Assembly (NCBI RefSeq): GCF_964340395.1
Contig: NC_135571.1
Location: 1,973,111-2,037,110 of the forward strand
DNA: 64,000 bases
Direction of reading: 5' to 3'
DNA from: Glandiceps talaboti
Taxonomy: Eukaryota > Hemichordata > Enteropneusta > Spengelidae
Of the stretch, positions 43,085 through 52,329 are shown one piece after another. Position 1 is the stretch's first letter. Every line of letters starts with the position of its first letter. The position numbers and the translations under genes are program-made. Under the pieces are notes generated by a model. It did no database searches and was not told the DNA's origin. It was given only the letters and a program-made list of their open reading frames with translations.

Positions 43085-43728
43085 GTACATACCTACTTGT
43101 ACACACACACGTTGTTTTGATAAAATGATACGAAGAATTCACGTCGATCAATTTGTCCTAGATAAATCCTCTTCAGGCTTGTTTAAATGTGATGGCGGTA
43201 GACATATAGCGATATCAAAGTATTGTGATTACAATGTGGATTGCCTAGATGGATCTGATGAGATACACTGTGGTAAGGTCTTAATCTAACAAACCAAATT
43301 AGATCTACTTTGCTGATAATATTCCCAGTGTATGGAAATTCTCAGAATCGATGAAATTACCATCCATAACGTACTCTTTATATTCAATACCTACAATATC
43401 TCCATATCTCCATTACACATAATTTTATTTTGATTATTTTTTTAGAATTGCATATTCCCCAAATACATCTTCCGGCAAATTATCTTATTTTTCGAATTTC
43501 AAAACAGATTAATTATGTGGAAAATTCCTAGTTAATATTGAACTAAATTAAATTGAGTGATATGTAATACCCGAGTTAAAAATTAACATAACATAAAATG
43601 AAATATATCTTAAAAGAAACAATACCTTCGTATAACAGGAGTTTGAGAATAACTATGGTAATCGCGTCTGAGACCTATCGTCTCCTGCAGTTCATTTAAA
43701 CAACAACAGTTCCGATATCAGTAACACC

Positions 43729-43779
<51 letters not shown>

Positions 43780-44661
43780 ATCAGCAGCAGTAACAAAACA
43801 ACAACAACAACAACAACAACGACGACGACAGCTTTTCATAATTGCTTTTATTCATAATCAGAATCATTTGCCCAAACAGATTTCCCAAGTTGTAATATAA
43901 CGGAGTCGTTCAACTGTTCAAACAGTCAATGTATAAATGCTAACAAACAGTGTGACTTGAGGCTTGACTGTACTGATGGAGCTGATGAACTAAACTGCAC
44001 AGATGTTAGTAAGTGAAGTTGTCATATTAGAAAGTGTTTCTGTTTCCACAAAATGATGTAAACAGGACGAGATTGTTTTCTTGTGACGACTTCTTTGATG
44101 GACTAGCTGTAAAGTCTCAAGATGAAGATGTATTGAGTTTCTTTTATTTAGCATTGCATATTAAATTTGAAAGGACAAAATTCAAGTCCTTGCTATTGCA
44201 ATATAATATAGCATTCCCAAGGTAATTGATTTCACTCTCTTTGACGACGTTTTCTATTAACATTTAACTAGACATGTGTAATGCTATTAAATGTCTGGAT
44301 GGTACATGTCTATCCACAACTCTTCGATGTGATGGAATTACAGACTGTGTTTATTGTGATTATGGTGAATCAGAAGATGAAGTTCATTGTGGTAAGTATT
44401 TAATTCTCCAGCTAACAGTCTTTATTGTGAATTAATCATGCCATTCCTTTTGTGTGGCAATGTTCAAAGGTTTTCTTGATCACACGTATACACACTCACA
44501 CGAACCTGCAACAAAGGTTCAGAGGTTCAAAGGCTATACGTGGTGATGAAGTTGTGTTTGTGTGTATGTACATGTGTTATATAATTGTATACATACATAC
44601 ATACATACATACATACATACATACATACATACATACATACATACCGACATACCGACATACC

Positions 44662-44693
<32 letters not shown>

Positions 44694-47600
44694 CACACAC
44701 ACAGACAGACAGACAGACAACCATAGACCCATACACATATAGGCAATAGAGTGAGTGTATTTCTTTTAAGTCAACATTCTCAAAGTTAACGTTTGAAATT
44801 GCTAAACTTATACAGTTGTCTATCTTACAGATACTGATCTGAGTTTCAATAATACACAAGTGATGTGCAACTATGGTCAATATATTGATACAAAACTATG
44901 GTGTCTCTATGATTTTGATCAGTTCGGATATGTTTATGGATGTCGTGATGGCTCACATTTGAGAGATTGTGGTGTGTATCATAACATGTTGACTACAACT
45001 GTCGACATAAAACCGTGGATGAACTGAACCTGTTACAAACAGGGAAGGTTTAAACAAATGAATTGCATTAATAACACTTGGCTCAGCATGTTGGAACAGC
45101 AGAGACTTGTTGGTTTGATAGGAATCGTTTTATTGCCTCTTTATTTGTACACAAAATGCCAGGGGAAATGAAGATTTGTGTGTGAACTATTATGTAAAGT
45201 GACAATAAAACAGTGTTCTTATCAAAAGATGGAATGTAATACAAGTCTTTGTACTTCCAACATGCTGTGCCAAGTGTTATTAATCCAATTCAGTTGTTTA
45301 CTTTCCCGGTTTGTAACTGGTTCCGTTCGTCCATGGTCTGATGTCTGCAGTTGTATTATTTGAAGTTCCGTTAACACTTGTCGTTCACAATGCACTGCAA
45401 GATACTGCAGATGTGCTGTAGTTGGTAATGTCGATTCCAAAAAAGTATGCACTTTCAAATTATAAAATTATGATCTTATCTTTCAAGAATGATGAGAGAT
45501 TTTTATGAAATGAAATGATGAAATCTTTATTATTTATTTACTTTTCCTTGGTTTAATAATAATTTGTTTGATTATTTACACGTGACACTTGACACGTGAC
45601 CAACTGCTGTTTTCGTTGATTGCATACCTTGCCATAGTTTTCTTTGTATTGTATATATTTGATTATTTACACACACAGGTGATTTTGAATGTCACGGCCA
45701 TACATACAAATGTCCTGGTAGTTATTGCATTCCACTACATAGATTTTGTGACGGAATACCAGACTGTCCAGGAAATGAAGACGAAGACTTGTCAAGTTGT
45801 GGTAGGAGTGTACAGTTTACTTATGACTTTATAACCATAACTAGTCCATCAAAACTGTTGATAACCACTTACACCTTGTTCAGTTTATAATGAAGTCATA
45901 ATTGACCATTTAGAGTGGCCGGCTTGGAATCCGGAGGTTGCAGGTTCGAGCAAAACGTTGTTCAATTTGTTCCTGAATGGCTCAAGTCCTTGGATACAAT
46001 TTCAACCATGAATGTGCCTCAGCAATCCAACTGTTTAATTGGAGACCTGGTAGGATACAGGTGGCAATATGAATGTTTTAATCCTATACCTTTATAGAGA
46101 CTGCAATGAATGCTTTGTGCAATTGCCCAGGTAGTTATGGAAGTATTAAGAGTCGTTGTGCCACCATAGGTCCGTGCCAGAGTAATAATTGTTAGCACTT
46201 GTGAGTTCTCCAAAGGACAGGCAACTTATTATAAATACAGTCACTTAAATACAGTCACTTAAAGTTATATTTTTACTGACCACTCATTTGTGTTGCCTTA
46301 GATGAATTTACATGGTGATATAAAAACATTCTGCATTTGGCATGGTGTGTACAAAGCAATTCGAAAATGTGAACCATGTACCACTAAACATATGCGTAGA
46401 TGTTGCCTTTAGAGAAATTTGTGTCGAATTGGAATGAAATAATCCTTTCTTCCTTTAATTATTAATATATCTCATTTTTCACGTCATCATTTTATTTACA
46501 TACAGATACATTCCTATGTCCTGTTGGGTCATACAAATGTCGAAATAGTAAAGTTTGTATTAGCCAACCATATATATGTGACAGTATTCCTCACTGTAAC
46601 CATGGTGACGATGAACTATATTGTGGTAAGTGAATGTTGTAATACTCAACCAAAATTTGTCTGTGCAACCTCTGTTATTATAGTACAAAAAGCTCAGATT
46701 GAATATATTGTGTAAAGTAATTTTGAAGTAAAGTTGTTCTCAATGTAATCATGGAATGCGATTGTTCCTTTCTGTAACTGTCTCAAAGAGCAGCAGCAAA
46801 GACATGCAAAAAAATAAATAATTTCGATTCTTTAACACCAATATCAACATTCAAATAATTCATTTTAAAGATATCCATTGTCCTGAAGGATGTTTGTGTA
46901 ATGACTTAGAAATCAAATGTTTGAATGCATCGGCAGAGACTTTGGATAGTTTGCATGATGAAGTCAGAAGTGTGTAAGTATTTACAAGTCACTCATGTTG
47001 CATGACATATATTACACATCCTCAGACAAATTCGTAATTATAATGCAAAATAAACAATTACATAGATGCCGTGCACAGTAGAGATGTAAATCTTATTAAT
47101 ATGCTCATGCCTTCGACAGTGTTAACAATGGCAAAAGATGAAGTTGTATACCAATATTTGGCATAAATCAACTCTATCTTTACAGTGAGATAGTTTAATT
47201 ATCCCAGCTTATGCCATACACATATATTTGATCTTTACAGTACCTTCAGACAGGGGCAATTGAGTAAATATGTTTTCAACGATACTTTTAAAATGCTGAC
47301 ATACGTGGCACATCTGTAAGTACGAATGTTATTTTCCAAAACTGGTCACGACATTTACGATTAAATTCTATAGAGCTAAACATGTTCGCGTCTTTTGCGT
47401 CCAAAAAGATTTTGAACCAAGTAAGGCAGAGAACACAGTGTCTGCATACTTTCATATTGATTTATCATAGCTAATTCTGTTGAAATCCGAAGTTACACGA
47501 ATACTGGTCCCCTACCGGGAATAATGCAATTGATAAATCACGGTCTTTGATTAGTGCATTTCTTAAAATAGCCATATAGATGAGAATTGGGTGTTTATTT

Positions 47601-50600
47601 TGGATTTGTTAATCAATAAATTGAAGAAAAAAAACATTAAAAATGTGTGTAAAATGTTTCTTATGGTAAGTACAATAACAAACTTTTTACACAGCTGTTT
47701 GCATGTTTTGGCAATTAACAGAGTTACGAACGAGGACATGGTATATGTTCTTTAACATTTTTTTTTTCAAGTAGAAAAACACGGTAAAGTAGTTTTATAA
47801 ATTAAAAATCCAAAATAAATACCCAGTCCTCATCCATATGACCACTTTAATGTCTGACTCTCAGATTCGCCAACATTTCTAAAGTTTGTTTTAATTTGGC
47901 GGAATAATGGCGCCAACATTTTCGTGGTCGAATACACGTGTCTTGATTCGTTTCTTAGCGCCATAGAAATATCGGAGACCCTATAGCAACAAATGCCCAG
48001 AGTTCAATTCCAAAAAAATACGAAAATATAAGACAGATATACCCAACAATACAAAAAGAATCTTTGCTTTTTGAATGATACAATTTCAGATGTTGTTGAG
48101 AAAGCAATGTGGGATTTGAATTTCAAATAACTTATTTTGGGAGAGCTGCAATTTTCTGAAGACCACGTTTATAATATCTATGAATAAAATATAGGTTTTC
48201 TTGGCAATAGCGAGGAATGAATGGATGGAAGCGACAAGGGAATAGATAGGGTTCCTACAGCATAAAATATTCTATACAATAACTTGTATATTGTATTTTA
48301 TTTGAAGCGATCTCTCTCGCAATGGACTTGTAGGCTTAACAGAGAATGGATTTGACGGACTTAGAAATTTACTTTTTCTGTAAGTACATAGCAGTTATTT
48401 TATATTTCAGTATGTAGGTATATATTAGGTAATTCACCTACAAATATTCCACCTAAGCCTTTTGCGAAAGAAAATTAGTTAAAAACATCAAGGGTTATAC
48501 TGGTAGATAATGTATTGGTGTGTGTGTGTGAGTGTGTGTGTGCCATTGATTCACTTTTCTTCTGCGTCCCATTATTGATTTAAAATGTAGAAAAATGTAC
48601 AGTTCCGCTGAACCATTTCCATCTTCCACATCAGATAACAATTGTCTATTTCTTTTGTATCCATTTTGTATATTTGTATCATACGTTTCTTTGAAAGTGT
48701 AGCTTATTTTTGTTATCTGGTGAAATAAAATTTCATTCATTCATTCATTCATTCATTCATTCATTCATTCGTTCATTCATAAAGACTATATTTTATTACA
48801 TCAGGCTAAATATCATAACATCATTCGTTTATGACAACCCCCTCCTCCCCCTAAACAAAAGTTCACAAGTGCAATGTCACACGTTTATATATGATGTAAA
48901 CCATACTGCGAAATTTAGCCGTCACGTCACTACGAACGGAGCAATGTAAATACATGGTAAATATGAATTTCCAAACTTCTGAATCTGTTTACTGAGACCA
49001 TGCTGAGATGGTGGTAAACACATCAAAATACTACCTGAAACCCGACCGTTTTATATCAACACCGTTTTTAATATCTATAATAAAGTCATCTCATTTTCTG
49101 TTTAAAGGATTTTGTCAGAAAACAAACTAAGAGAATTAACTCGAGTATACTTCAATGGGTTGAAAAGATTGCAGTTTCTGTAAGTATTTTAGTAATATTA
49201 GACACTATAATTAACATGGGCATGCAAATTGCAAAAACTAGATAAATAAATACATCAAACGTTTGTTTAGAAATCACTTCCTGTACTTACAATAACAAAC
49301 ATTTCACACGTTAATTTTTTTTTTAATTGCTGAGTTACAATGAAGGACTTTGATTATGTTGTTTCACATTGTTGTTTTTATCAATTTTAAGTTGTAAAAC
49401 ATGGTAAATTGTGATATAAATACCTATTTCTCATTCCAAATGGCCACTTTTACTATGTTTAGTGACATTGCAAGTATATTTCCAATCCACACAGTTACAC
49501 ATTTCAATGAAATATTTTTTGTTTTCATATCCTTCAAAAATATTACAAGTCATTTCATTCCCGCAATTGTATTTAAAATTTGGGAAATATTAATCCCTTC
49601 GCTAATCCATTAGTAATCCATTACAGTGATCTGCGAGATAATCCAATCTCCTATTTTGAGGAAGACGTGTTCGATGATGTTCAATCTCTTCACACATTGT
49701 GAGTGACACTCAGAATTTGGAAAACACTATTTTCATCTAAAAAGCGAAATTAAAAGATTTGTATATATATGTATTTTGTACTTATTCTCTGATTGCGACA
49801 AAAACATAGGGTAAACCATTACATTACTTCAACTACTGTTATATTTTTGGAACACAATTCTTTTAAACTATTGCAAATACATTTGCCCCTGTCATCGCTG
49901 ACTAACATATGTGTACTTGAATATAGTCTTGTTAGGGTTGGGGTTAATGTTTAGGGATATGATTAATGTTAGGGGTGTCGTTTATGGGGTAGGGCAGGGT
50001 TAGGGTTGAGACAATGTTTAGGGATATGATTAATGTTAGAGCTGACGTTTATGGGTTATTGTAGGGGTTAGGGCCTAGGGTTGGGATAATGTTTAGGGCT
50101 ATGTTTATGGGTAAGGGCAGGGGTTAGGGTTGGGTTAATGTTAGGGTTAGGTTCAATGTTAAGGGATGTATTTATGGGTTAGGGCAGGGGTTAGGGTTGG
50201 AGTTAATGTTTAAGGTTGTGGTCATTGTTAGGGGTGACGTTTATGGGTAAAAGAAGGCGTTAAGATTGGGCTAATGTTTAGGGTTAGGTTCAATGTTAAG
50301 GGTTACATTTATGAGTGAGGGCTAGGATTAGGAGAGGGGTTAATACGTAGGGTGTTGAGGTTGCATGCCAAAACCACTATAGACCTTTACTGCGATTCTA
50401 GTAAATGACGTATGATGTAAAATTTTGTACATACACCACTGTGTAAACTTTACGAACAATTTATGATCATTTTTTTTAAATTAAGGATCTGTTTTGTAAA
50501 CTTCACTGCATGTATATGATCTTACGTCTAAGTAAACTGGTCTTTTAGGTATTCTGATGTATATGGTCTGTGCTGTGTAGCTGGTACTGAAAAAGCTAGA

Positions 50601-52267
50601 ATCCAAGAATGTTTACCTGAACCTAATGTATTTCGTACTTGCAAAGATCTACTGCCAAACGATGGTGTACGTGTTGTTGCATGGATAATCGGTTTGATCT
50701 CGTTTTTACTAAACCTATATTGTATAGTATGGAGACTTCAGAAAGAACATCGATCTGGTTTAAAATCGACTGATATATTCTTAATACAACTGATAACAAT
50801 TACGGATGCCCTAGTGGCTCTCTACGTAATTAGTCTCGGAAGTGTCGACTTGTATTATAGCGATAATTACATATCGTACGACATACTTTGGCGAAGAAGT
50901 GGCTTTTGTAAATTCCTCGGAATCTTAGCTACTCTGTCAAGTCAGATGTCACTCTTCATCGTGACTGTTATGTCAATAATACGATGTGTTGTGCTTTCTA
51001 ATCCGCTGAAGAGAATCCGTATAAGTCGTAAACTGGCTGGTTTAGTCATCACAATTGGTTGCGTTATTCATCTACTTGTTACCGTTTTACCAGTCTGCTC
51101 TATTGACTACTTTGGGGAATCATTTTATGGGGATAACAGTGTCTGTTTGCCTCTTCACCTAAGACACGACCGGCCACCAGGTTGGGAGTATTCCTTGGTT
51201 ATGTTCACCATGTTTGATTTCTTATACGTCATTACCATAGCAATGTGCTACGTTACCATAGTAATCAGTAAAACTAAAACTAGCAAAGCTGCCGGTGGTA
51301 ACCGGCGGTTTCGTATCGAAAAGAAGATGATTTTGATGGTGTTATTTATAACTGGTAGTAACCTTATAATTTGGTTACCAATTGTTACTGTGACGTTTGT
51401 TGGTGTTGCTGGGGTGAAGATGTCTGGCGTCGTGTATGCATGGATTGCTGTTGCAGTGTTACCTCTGGGTTCAGTGATCCATCCATTTATATATTTGTTT
51501 TCAACTGGAGAATACAGATTCATCAATGTAAGGCGAATTATTAGAATGATAAAAAATCGCATGAAGAAGAGAACTGGGGAAGGTATGATTAATATTTTGA
51601 TATCTTGTATAATATTATGTGATATCTATGTCATAAGATAATGGTTAGGATAGGGCTGTTCATCTAGGAAAATGATGGAGTGTCTCACTAGCAAGAAAAG
51701 AGTCCCTACCCCATATCTATCCCTACCCTCCTACTATTCCAACCCTTCTCCTATCTCGACTAATTATCCCTTCTCCTCTACTATCCCTACCCCTCTAATA
51801 TCCCTACCCATCTACTATCCACACCCTACCCCTTTTCAGAAACAAGCAATAACAAGTTACATTCTAGAATAGAATAGAATAGAATAGAAGGGCAATTATG
51901 GTCAAAAGTAGAAAACTACAAATATTGTGGCGGCCATATTGGATTTATGCAAATTAGGCATTGTTCCACTACTTTGATTTTGTGACTAGCCTCTTTATAT
52001 GTTATTCTGTAGACATTTCTGAAGACAATTATGAGGGAAAAAATAAATTAAATTATGTTGCAATTCTGATGGGTTGACCCCTTATTTTCATAAAATGACT
52101 TGACTTTTCTGTTCGTCAGACAGAATGTAATAGAATAATGGAAATCCTATCGTTATTGGTAGGTGTCATCACATTAATATGACTCTTCAGTATGATGAAT
52201 CCCCTCTTTTACAGACAAAACAAATGTAAGAGACACGCCCATTTCAGACTCGGACGTTGAAATGTAG
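26630..52267 (+). CDS. Mosaic GRL101/LGR-like receptor (trefoil-kringle-EGF-discoidin-PAN-CUB-CTLD-LDLa-LRR-7TM), 29 exons
   Basis: Predicted plasma-membrane receptor with a very large ligand-binding ectodomain and a rhodopsin-like 7TM domain. Proposed exons: 26630-26723, 29125-29268, 30281-30586, 31028-31285, 31560-31832, 32416-32538, 33220-33504, 34236-34687, 35597-35729, 36941-37204, 38277-38705, 38851-39051, 40449-40530, 41039-41190, 42046-42099, 42798-42917, 43162-43272, 43880-44008, 44272-44391, 44831-44971, 45679-45801, 46506-46625, 46871-46973, 47241-47315, 48308-48379, 49108-49179, 49627-49698, 50549-51582, 52215-52267. Every junction is GT/AG and phase-compatible, mostly phase 1, with the LRR exons phase 2. 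The sum is 5595 nt, so the frame stays open for about 1864 residues. The ATG at 26630 starts a signal peptide with hydrophobic core LTYLIILTALG. LDLa plus LRR plus 7TM is the GRL101 architecture known from molluscs. The exon set is inferred from sequence only. Exon 15 (18 residues) and the start of exon 17 (43162 or 43177, both in frame) are the least certain parts. Two separate genes cannot be fully excluded. Confidence 0.8.
27032..27420. mobile_element. MITE-like element with ~56-bp inverted ends and SINE-like tail
   Basis: The arms 27032-27087 and 27363-27419 are nearly perfect reverse complements (shared core CATGGACATTTTTTAACAAA). Between them lies a GCGCC...GGCGCTATATAAATATTTATTATT stretch, a well-known animal SINE/LINE 3'-end motif. 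It lies in intron 1 of the mosaic receptor. Confidence 0.6.
27765..28300. repeat. ~267-bp direct duplication
   Basis: Two direct copies at about 27.77-28.02 and 28.04-28.30 kb share GTTTTGATATCGTTTGCATA and CGAAGTTGTCCAGGGGCAGC in the same order. They lie in intron 1 of the receptor. No coding role is evident. Confidence 0.85.
28869..28983. repeat. (TTGTA)n pentanucleotide repeat
   Basis: About 22 units with four central TTGCA variants, in intron 1 of the receptor. Confidence 0.97.
29125..29268 (+). CDS. Exon 2: trefoil (P-type) domain
   Basis: The phase 1-1 exon encodes one compact trefoil module. It has the signature cysteine order, with the Q-x-C...NNCCWD...SCY core (residues ANNCCWDHSQQSCY) and six cysteines in total. 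Trefoil domains occur in secreted mucin-associated peptides and as modules in mosaic proteins. Here it is the first module after the signal peptide of the large receptor. Confidence 0.8.
29690..30087. mobile_element. MITE with ~65-bp imperfect inverted repeats
   Basis: The left end GTGTGTTACACCGAATCCGT and the reverse complement of the right end (GTGTGTTACACCCAATCTGT) match imperfectly for about 65 bp, including the CCCAGTTCATGAA block. It is AT-rich inside with no coding content. It lies in intron 2 of the mosaic receptor. Confidence 0.65.
30281..31285 (+). CDS. Exons 3-4: two unassigned ~90-100-residue modules
   Basis: Exon 3 (30281-30586) and exon 4 (31028-31285) are both phase 1-1. Each encodes a beta-rich-looking module with two cysteines, GKCYLEE...FYLCPLE in exon 3 and GRFYCGG...QWYCMTQ in exon 4. 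Both end with a similar pattern of a short aromatic/acidic stretch. I do not recognise the family. They may be two copies of one extracellular fold. The intron between them holds a long CATA microsatellite. Confidence 0.65.
30688..30870. repeat. (ATAC)n tract with ACAC interruptions
   Basis: About 180 bp between exons 3 and 4. A duplicated pattern of ATAC blocks separated by ACACATACACATAC is visible. Confidence 0.95.
31560..31832 (+). CDS. Exon 5: kringle domain
   Basis: A single phase 1-1 exon of about 90 residues with six cysteines in kringle order: ECYW, then YHGS, CSHW, NPLCRY, PHCV and a C-terminal MQCD/LC pair. The YxG, CxxW and N-x-x-CR elements are family hallmarks. The usual PWCY is changed to GPHCV. 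Kringles bind proteins and lysine-like ligands. One inside a GPCR ectodomain is unusual. Confidence 0.75.
31855..32040. repeat. (CAT)n/(CAC)n trinucleotide tract
   Basis: It lies in the intron after the kringle exon, starting about 20 bp past the donor. The opposite strand shows poly-Met/Val frames of no significance. Confidence 0.95.
32416..32538 (+). CDS. Exon 6: EGF-like domain
   Basis: A phase 1-1 exon of about 41 residues with the classic six-cysteine EGF pattern: DICTDNICHNGGTC, then FVCICAEGYIGTKC. The N-G-G-x-C and C-x-C-x-x-G-Y/F-x-G-x-x-C motifs are complete. It lies directly after the kringle exon. Confidence 0.88.
33220..33504 (+). CDS. Exon 7: unassigned module, possibly lectin/Link-like
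   Basis: A phase 1-1 exon of about 95 residues with only two clear cysteines (NDKCILRN and VGVLCMQ). The start (TYEEANDKC) and the closing VLCMQ resemble the edges of Link or C-type-lectin-like folds, but the central disulphide and WND elements are missing. The assignment is open. Coding status rests on phase, an open frame and splice sites. Confidence 0.6.
33626..34046. repeat. (CA)n/(ATAC)n compound tract
   Basis: About 420 bp of alternating CA and ATAC blocks fill the intron before the discoidin exon. Confidence 0.95.
34236..35729 (+). CDS. Exons 8-9: discoidin / F5/8 type C domain
   Basis: Exon 8 (34236-34687, phase 1 to 0) and exon 9 (35597-35729, phase 0 to 1) together encode a divergent discoidin domain. 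Visible elements are the strand VRVGVIGLYQS, the FRVLFSVDGKHW motif (the family's yS-x-DG-x-x-W) and, after the split, PPVHARYVNIEAL (the family's ARYvRi). Such domains bind phospholipid or carbohydrate. The phase-0 intron inside the domain is the only break in the phase-1 series of the modular part. Confidence 0.72.
36510..36908. mobile_element. MITE family M1, copy upstream of PAN exon
   Basis: Inverted ends carry GGCTTGGTGTTTCACTCATT and its reverse complement with CATCATTTTAGATG outside. The internal sequence matches 37,540-37,908 in the opposite orientation and the copies at 24.06 and 57.96 kb. It ends about 33 bp before exon 10 and may supply part of that exon's acceptor region. Confidence 0.7.
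36941..37204 (+). CDS. Exon 10: PAN/apple domain
   Basis: A phase 1-1 exon of about 88 residues carrying the apple core: VNDCLQLCLRW, then ACNCVSYD, GICYLWS and a closing YYIRL. The C-x-x-x-C, C-x-x-x-x-Y and C-x-L pattern is typical of PAN modules, which mediate protein or sugar binding. A MITE-like element ends about 33 bp before its acceptor, and a related one lies downstream in the opposite orientation. Confidence 0.75.
37540..37908. mobile_element. MITE family M1, second copy, inverted
   Basis: Ends GGCTTGGTATTTTACTC and CCAAGCCAACATCATTTTAG. The body is the reverse complement of the copy at 36,510-36,908 (GTGCTGTGCACAGTGGGGAT shared). Together the two flank the PAN exon as a large inverted repeat. 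Confidence 0.7.
38046..38120. repeat. (GA)n microsatellite
   Basis: About 75 bp, pure, in the intron between the PAN and CUB exons. Confidence 0.97.
38277..38705 (+). CDS. Exon 11: CUB domain
   Basis: A phase 1-1 exon of about 143 residues. CUB features include SGIISTRDFPMPYP, RCSWQLRAD, IKFGDFDI, DNVEVYSG, RYCN and the closing FISDDVNDNSRGFVAIY. Acidic residues of the usual calcium site appear to be present. The frame is open across the whole exon from the acceptor at 38276 to GT at 38706. Confidence 0.87.
38851..41190 (+). CDS. Exons 12-14: C-type lectin-like domain
   Basis: Three exons (38851-39051, 40449-40530, 41039-41190; phases 1-1, 1-2, 2-1) form one CTLD. It begins with CLQDWVLYQHHCYHLF, continues through WMESENICRDNNGSLTSI and YIG...YTWSDGT...FSGW, and ends with DCVALY...WYDILCDAKLSHIFICK. 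The four framework cysteines are present. The calcium-binding WND is WYD and the sugar-specificity triplet is not a clear EPN or QPD, so carbohydrate binding is uncertain. Confidence 0.8.
39149..39245. repeat. (CTGT)n microsatellite
   Basis: Located in the intron within the C-type lectin domain (exons 12-13). Confidence 0.93.
40720..40910. repeat. (TCTG)n-(GTAT)n-(GT)n compound tract
   Basis: Located in the second intron within the C-type lectin domain (exons 13-14). Confidence 0.93.
42798..46625 (+). CDS. Exons 16-22: seven LDL-receptor class A-like repeats
   Basis: Seven phase 1-1 exons each hold one LDLa-like module: 42798-42917, 43162-43272, 43880-44008, 44272-44391, 44831-44971, 45679-45801 and 46506-46625. 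Typical text is CDYNVDCLDGSDEIHC and CDLRLDCTDGADELNC with the acidic calcium cage. The module at 43162 lacks the usual first cysteine pair. The one at 44831 is divergent (GCRDGSHLRDC), so both may bind calcium poorly. Partial inverted copies of exons 17, 18, 19 and 22 lie near the left end of the window. Confidence 0.85.
43725..43825. repeat. (CAC)n-(CAA)n tract
   Basis: It lies just before the LDLa exon at 43880. The inverted copy has the complementary (GTT)n at 12.70-12.75 kb. Confidence 0.93.
44995..45356. mobile_element. Foldback MITE family M2
   Basis: Arms of about 110 bp: ACAACTGTCGACAT...AACACTTGGCTCAGCATGTT at the left and its near reverse complement at the right, ending GTCTGCAGTTGT. 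A related element lies at about 180-413. It sits in the intron after the fifth LDLa exon. Confidence 0.65.
45905..46245 (+). mobile_element. tRNA-derived SINE
   Basis: A polymerase III-type head is visible: TAGAGTGGCCGG as an A-box-like element at 45911 and GGTTCGAGC as a B box at 45943. A body and a tail of the GCACTTGTGAGTTCTC...TTATAAATAC type, common to many animal SINE/LINE 3' ends, follow. It sits in the intron between the last two LDLa exons. Confidence 0.6.
46871..49698 (+). CDS. Exons 23-27: LRR N-cap and four leucine-rich repeats
   Basis: The exon at 46871-46973 encodes a cysteine-rich N-cap (CPEGCLCNDLEIKC). Then come four one-repeat exons, all phase 2-2: 47241-47315 (75 nt) and three of exactly 72 nt at 48308, 49108 and 49627. 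Repeat sequences such as LDLSRNGLVGLTENGFDGL and LDLRDNPISYFEEDVFDDV match the 24-residue LRR consensus. One-repeat-per-exon structure with phase-2 introns is characteristic of LGR-family receptors. The first repeat is degenerate. Confidence 0.88.
48540..48775 (+). mobile_element. Retroposon 3' end with (ATTC)n tail
   Basis: An untranslated-looking sequence ending GTGAAATAAAATTTC followed by a pure (ATTC)n tract, the pattern of a LINE or SINE 3' terminus. No coding part is visible. It lies in the intron between the second and third LRR exons. Confidence 0.45.
49929..50360. repeat. Degenerate TTAGGG-like tract
   Basis: Repeated GGGTTAGGG and TTTAGGG words in 50-110-bp irregular periods lie in the intron just before the 7TM exon. 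A shorter inverted version is at 4375-4500. It is not a perfect telomeric array. Confidence 0.7.
50549..51582 (+). CDS. Exon 28: LRR C-cap and rhodopsin-like 7TM domain
   Basis: This 1034-nt exon (phase 2 to 1) begins with the C-cap cysteines (GLCCVAG, QECLPE, RTCKDL) and then all seven helices. Markers are TDALVALYV in TM2, the conserved extracellular Cys (SGFCKFLG), SIIRCVVLSNPLKRIRIS replacing DRY, a long ICL3 with KKMILMVLF, and VIHPFIYLF in place of NPxxY. These variants recur in GRL101/RXFP-like receptors. The donor at 51583 (GTATGA) leaves a phase-1 end. Confidence 0.9.
52215..52267 (+). CDS. Exon 29, tail a: short C-terminus
   Basis: The acceptor CTTTTACAG gives a phase-1 exon reading DKTNVRDTPISDSDVEM and then TAG. 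It is the nearest in-phase terminal exon after the 7TM exon. Ser/Thr with acidic residues could be phosphorylation sites. Two further acceptors of the same phase follow, so this may be one of several alternative ends. Confidence 0.6.
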
Positions 52268-52329
52268 GTTGTGGTCTTAAAGCACATGTCCATGAAATTT
52301 TGACTATTTTTTCTCGGCATGTTCCCTCA

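Noticed and set aside
49929-50360. A true interstitial telomere array
   Set aside because: Repeat units are too irregular, so it is only listed as TTAGGG-like.
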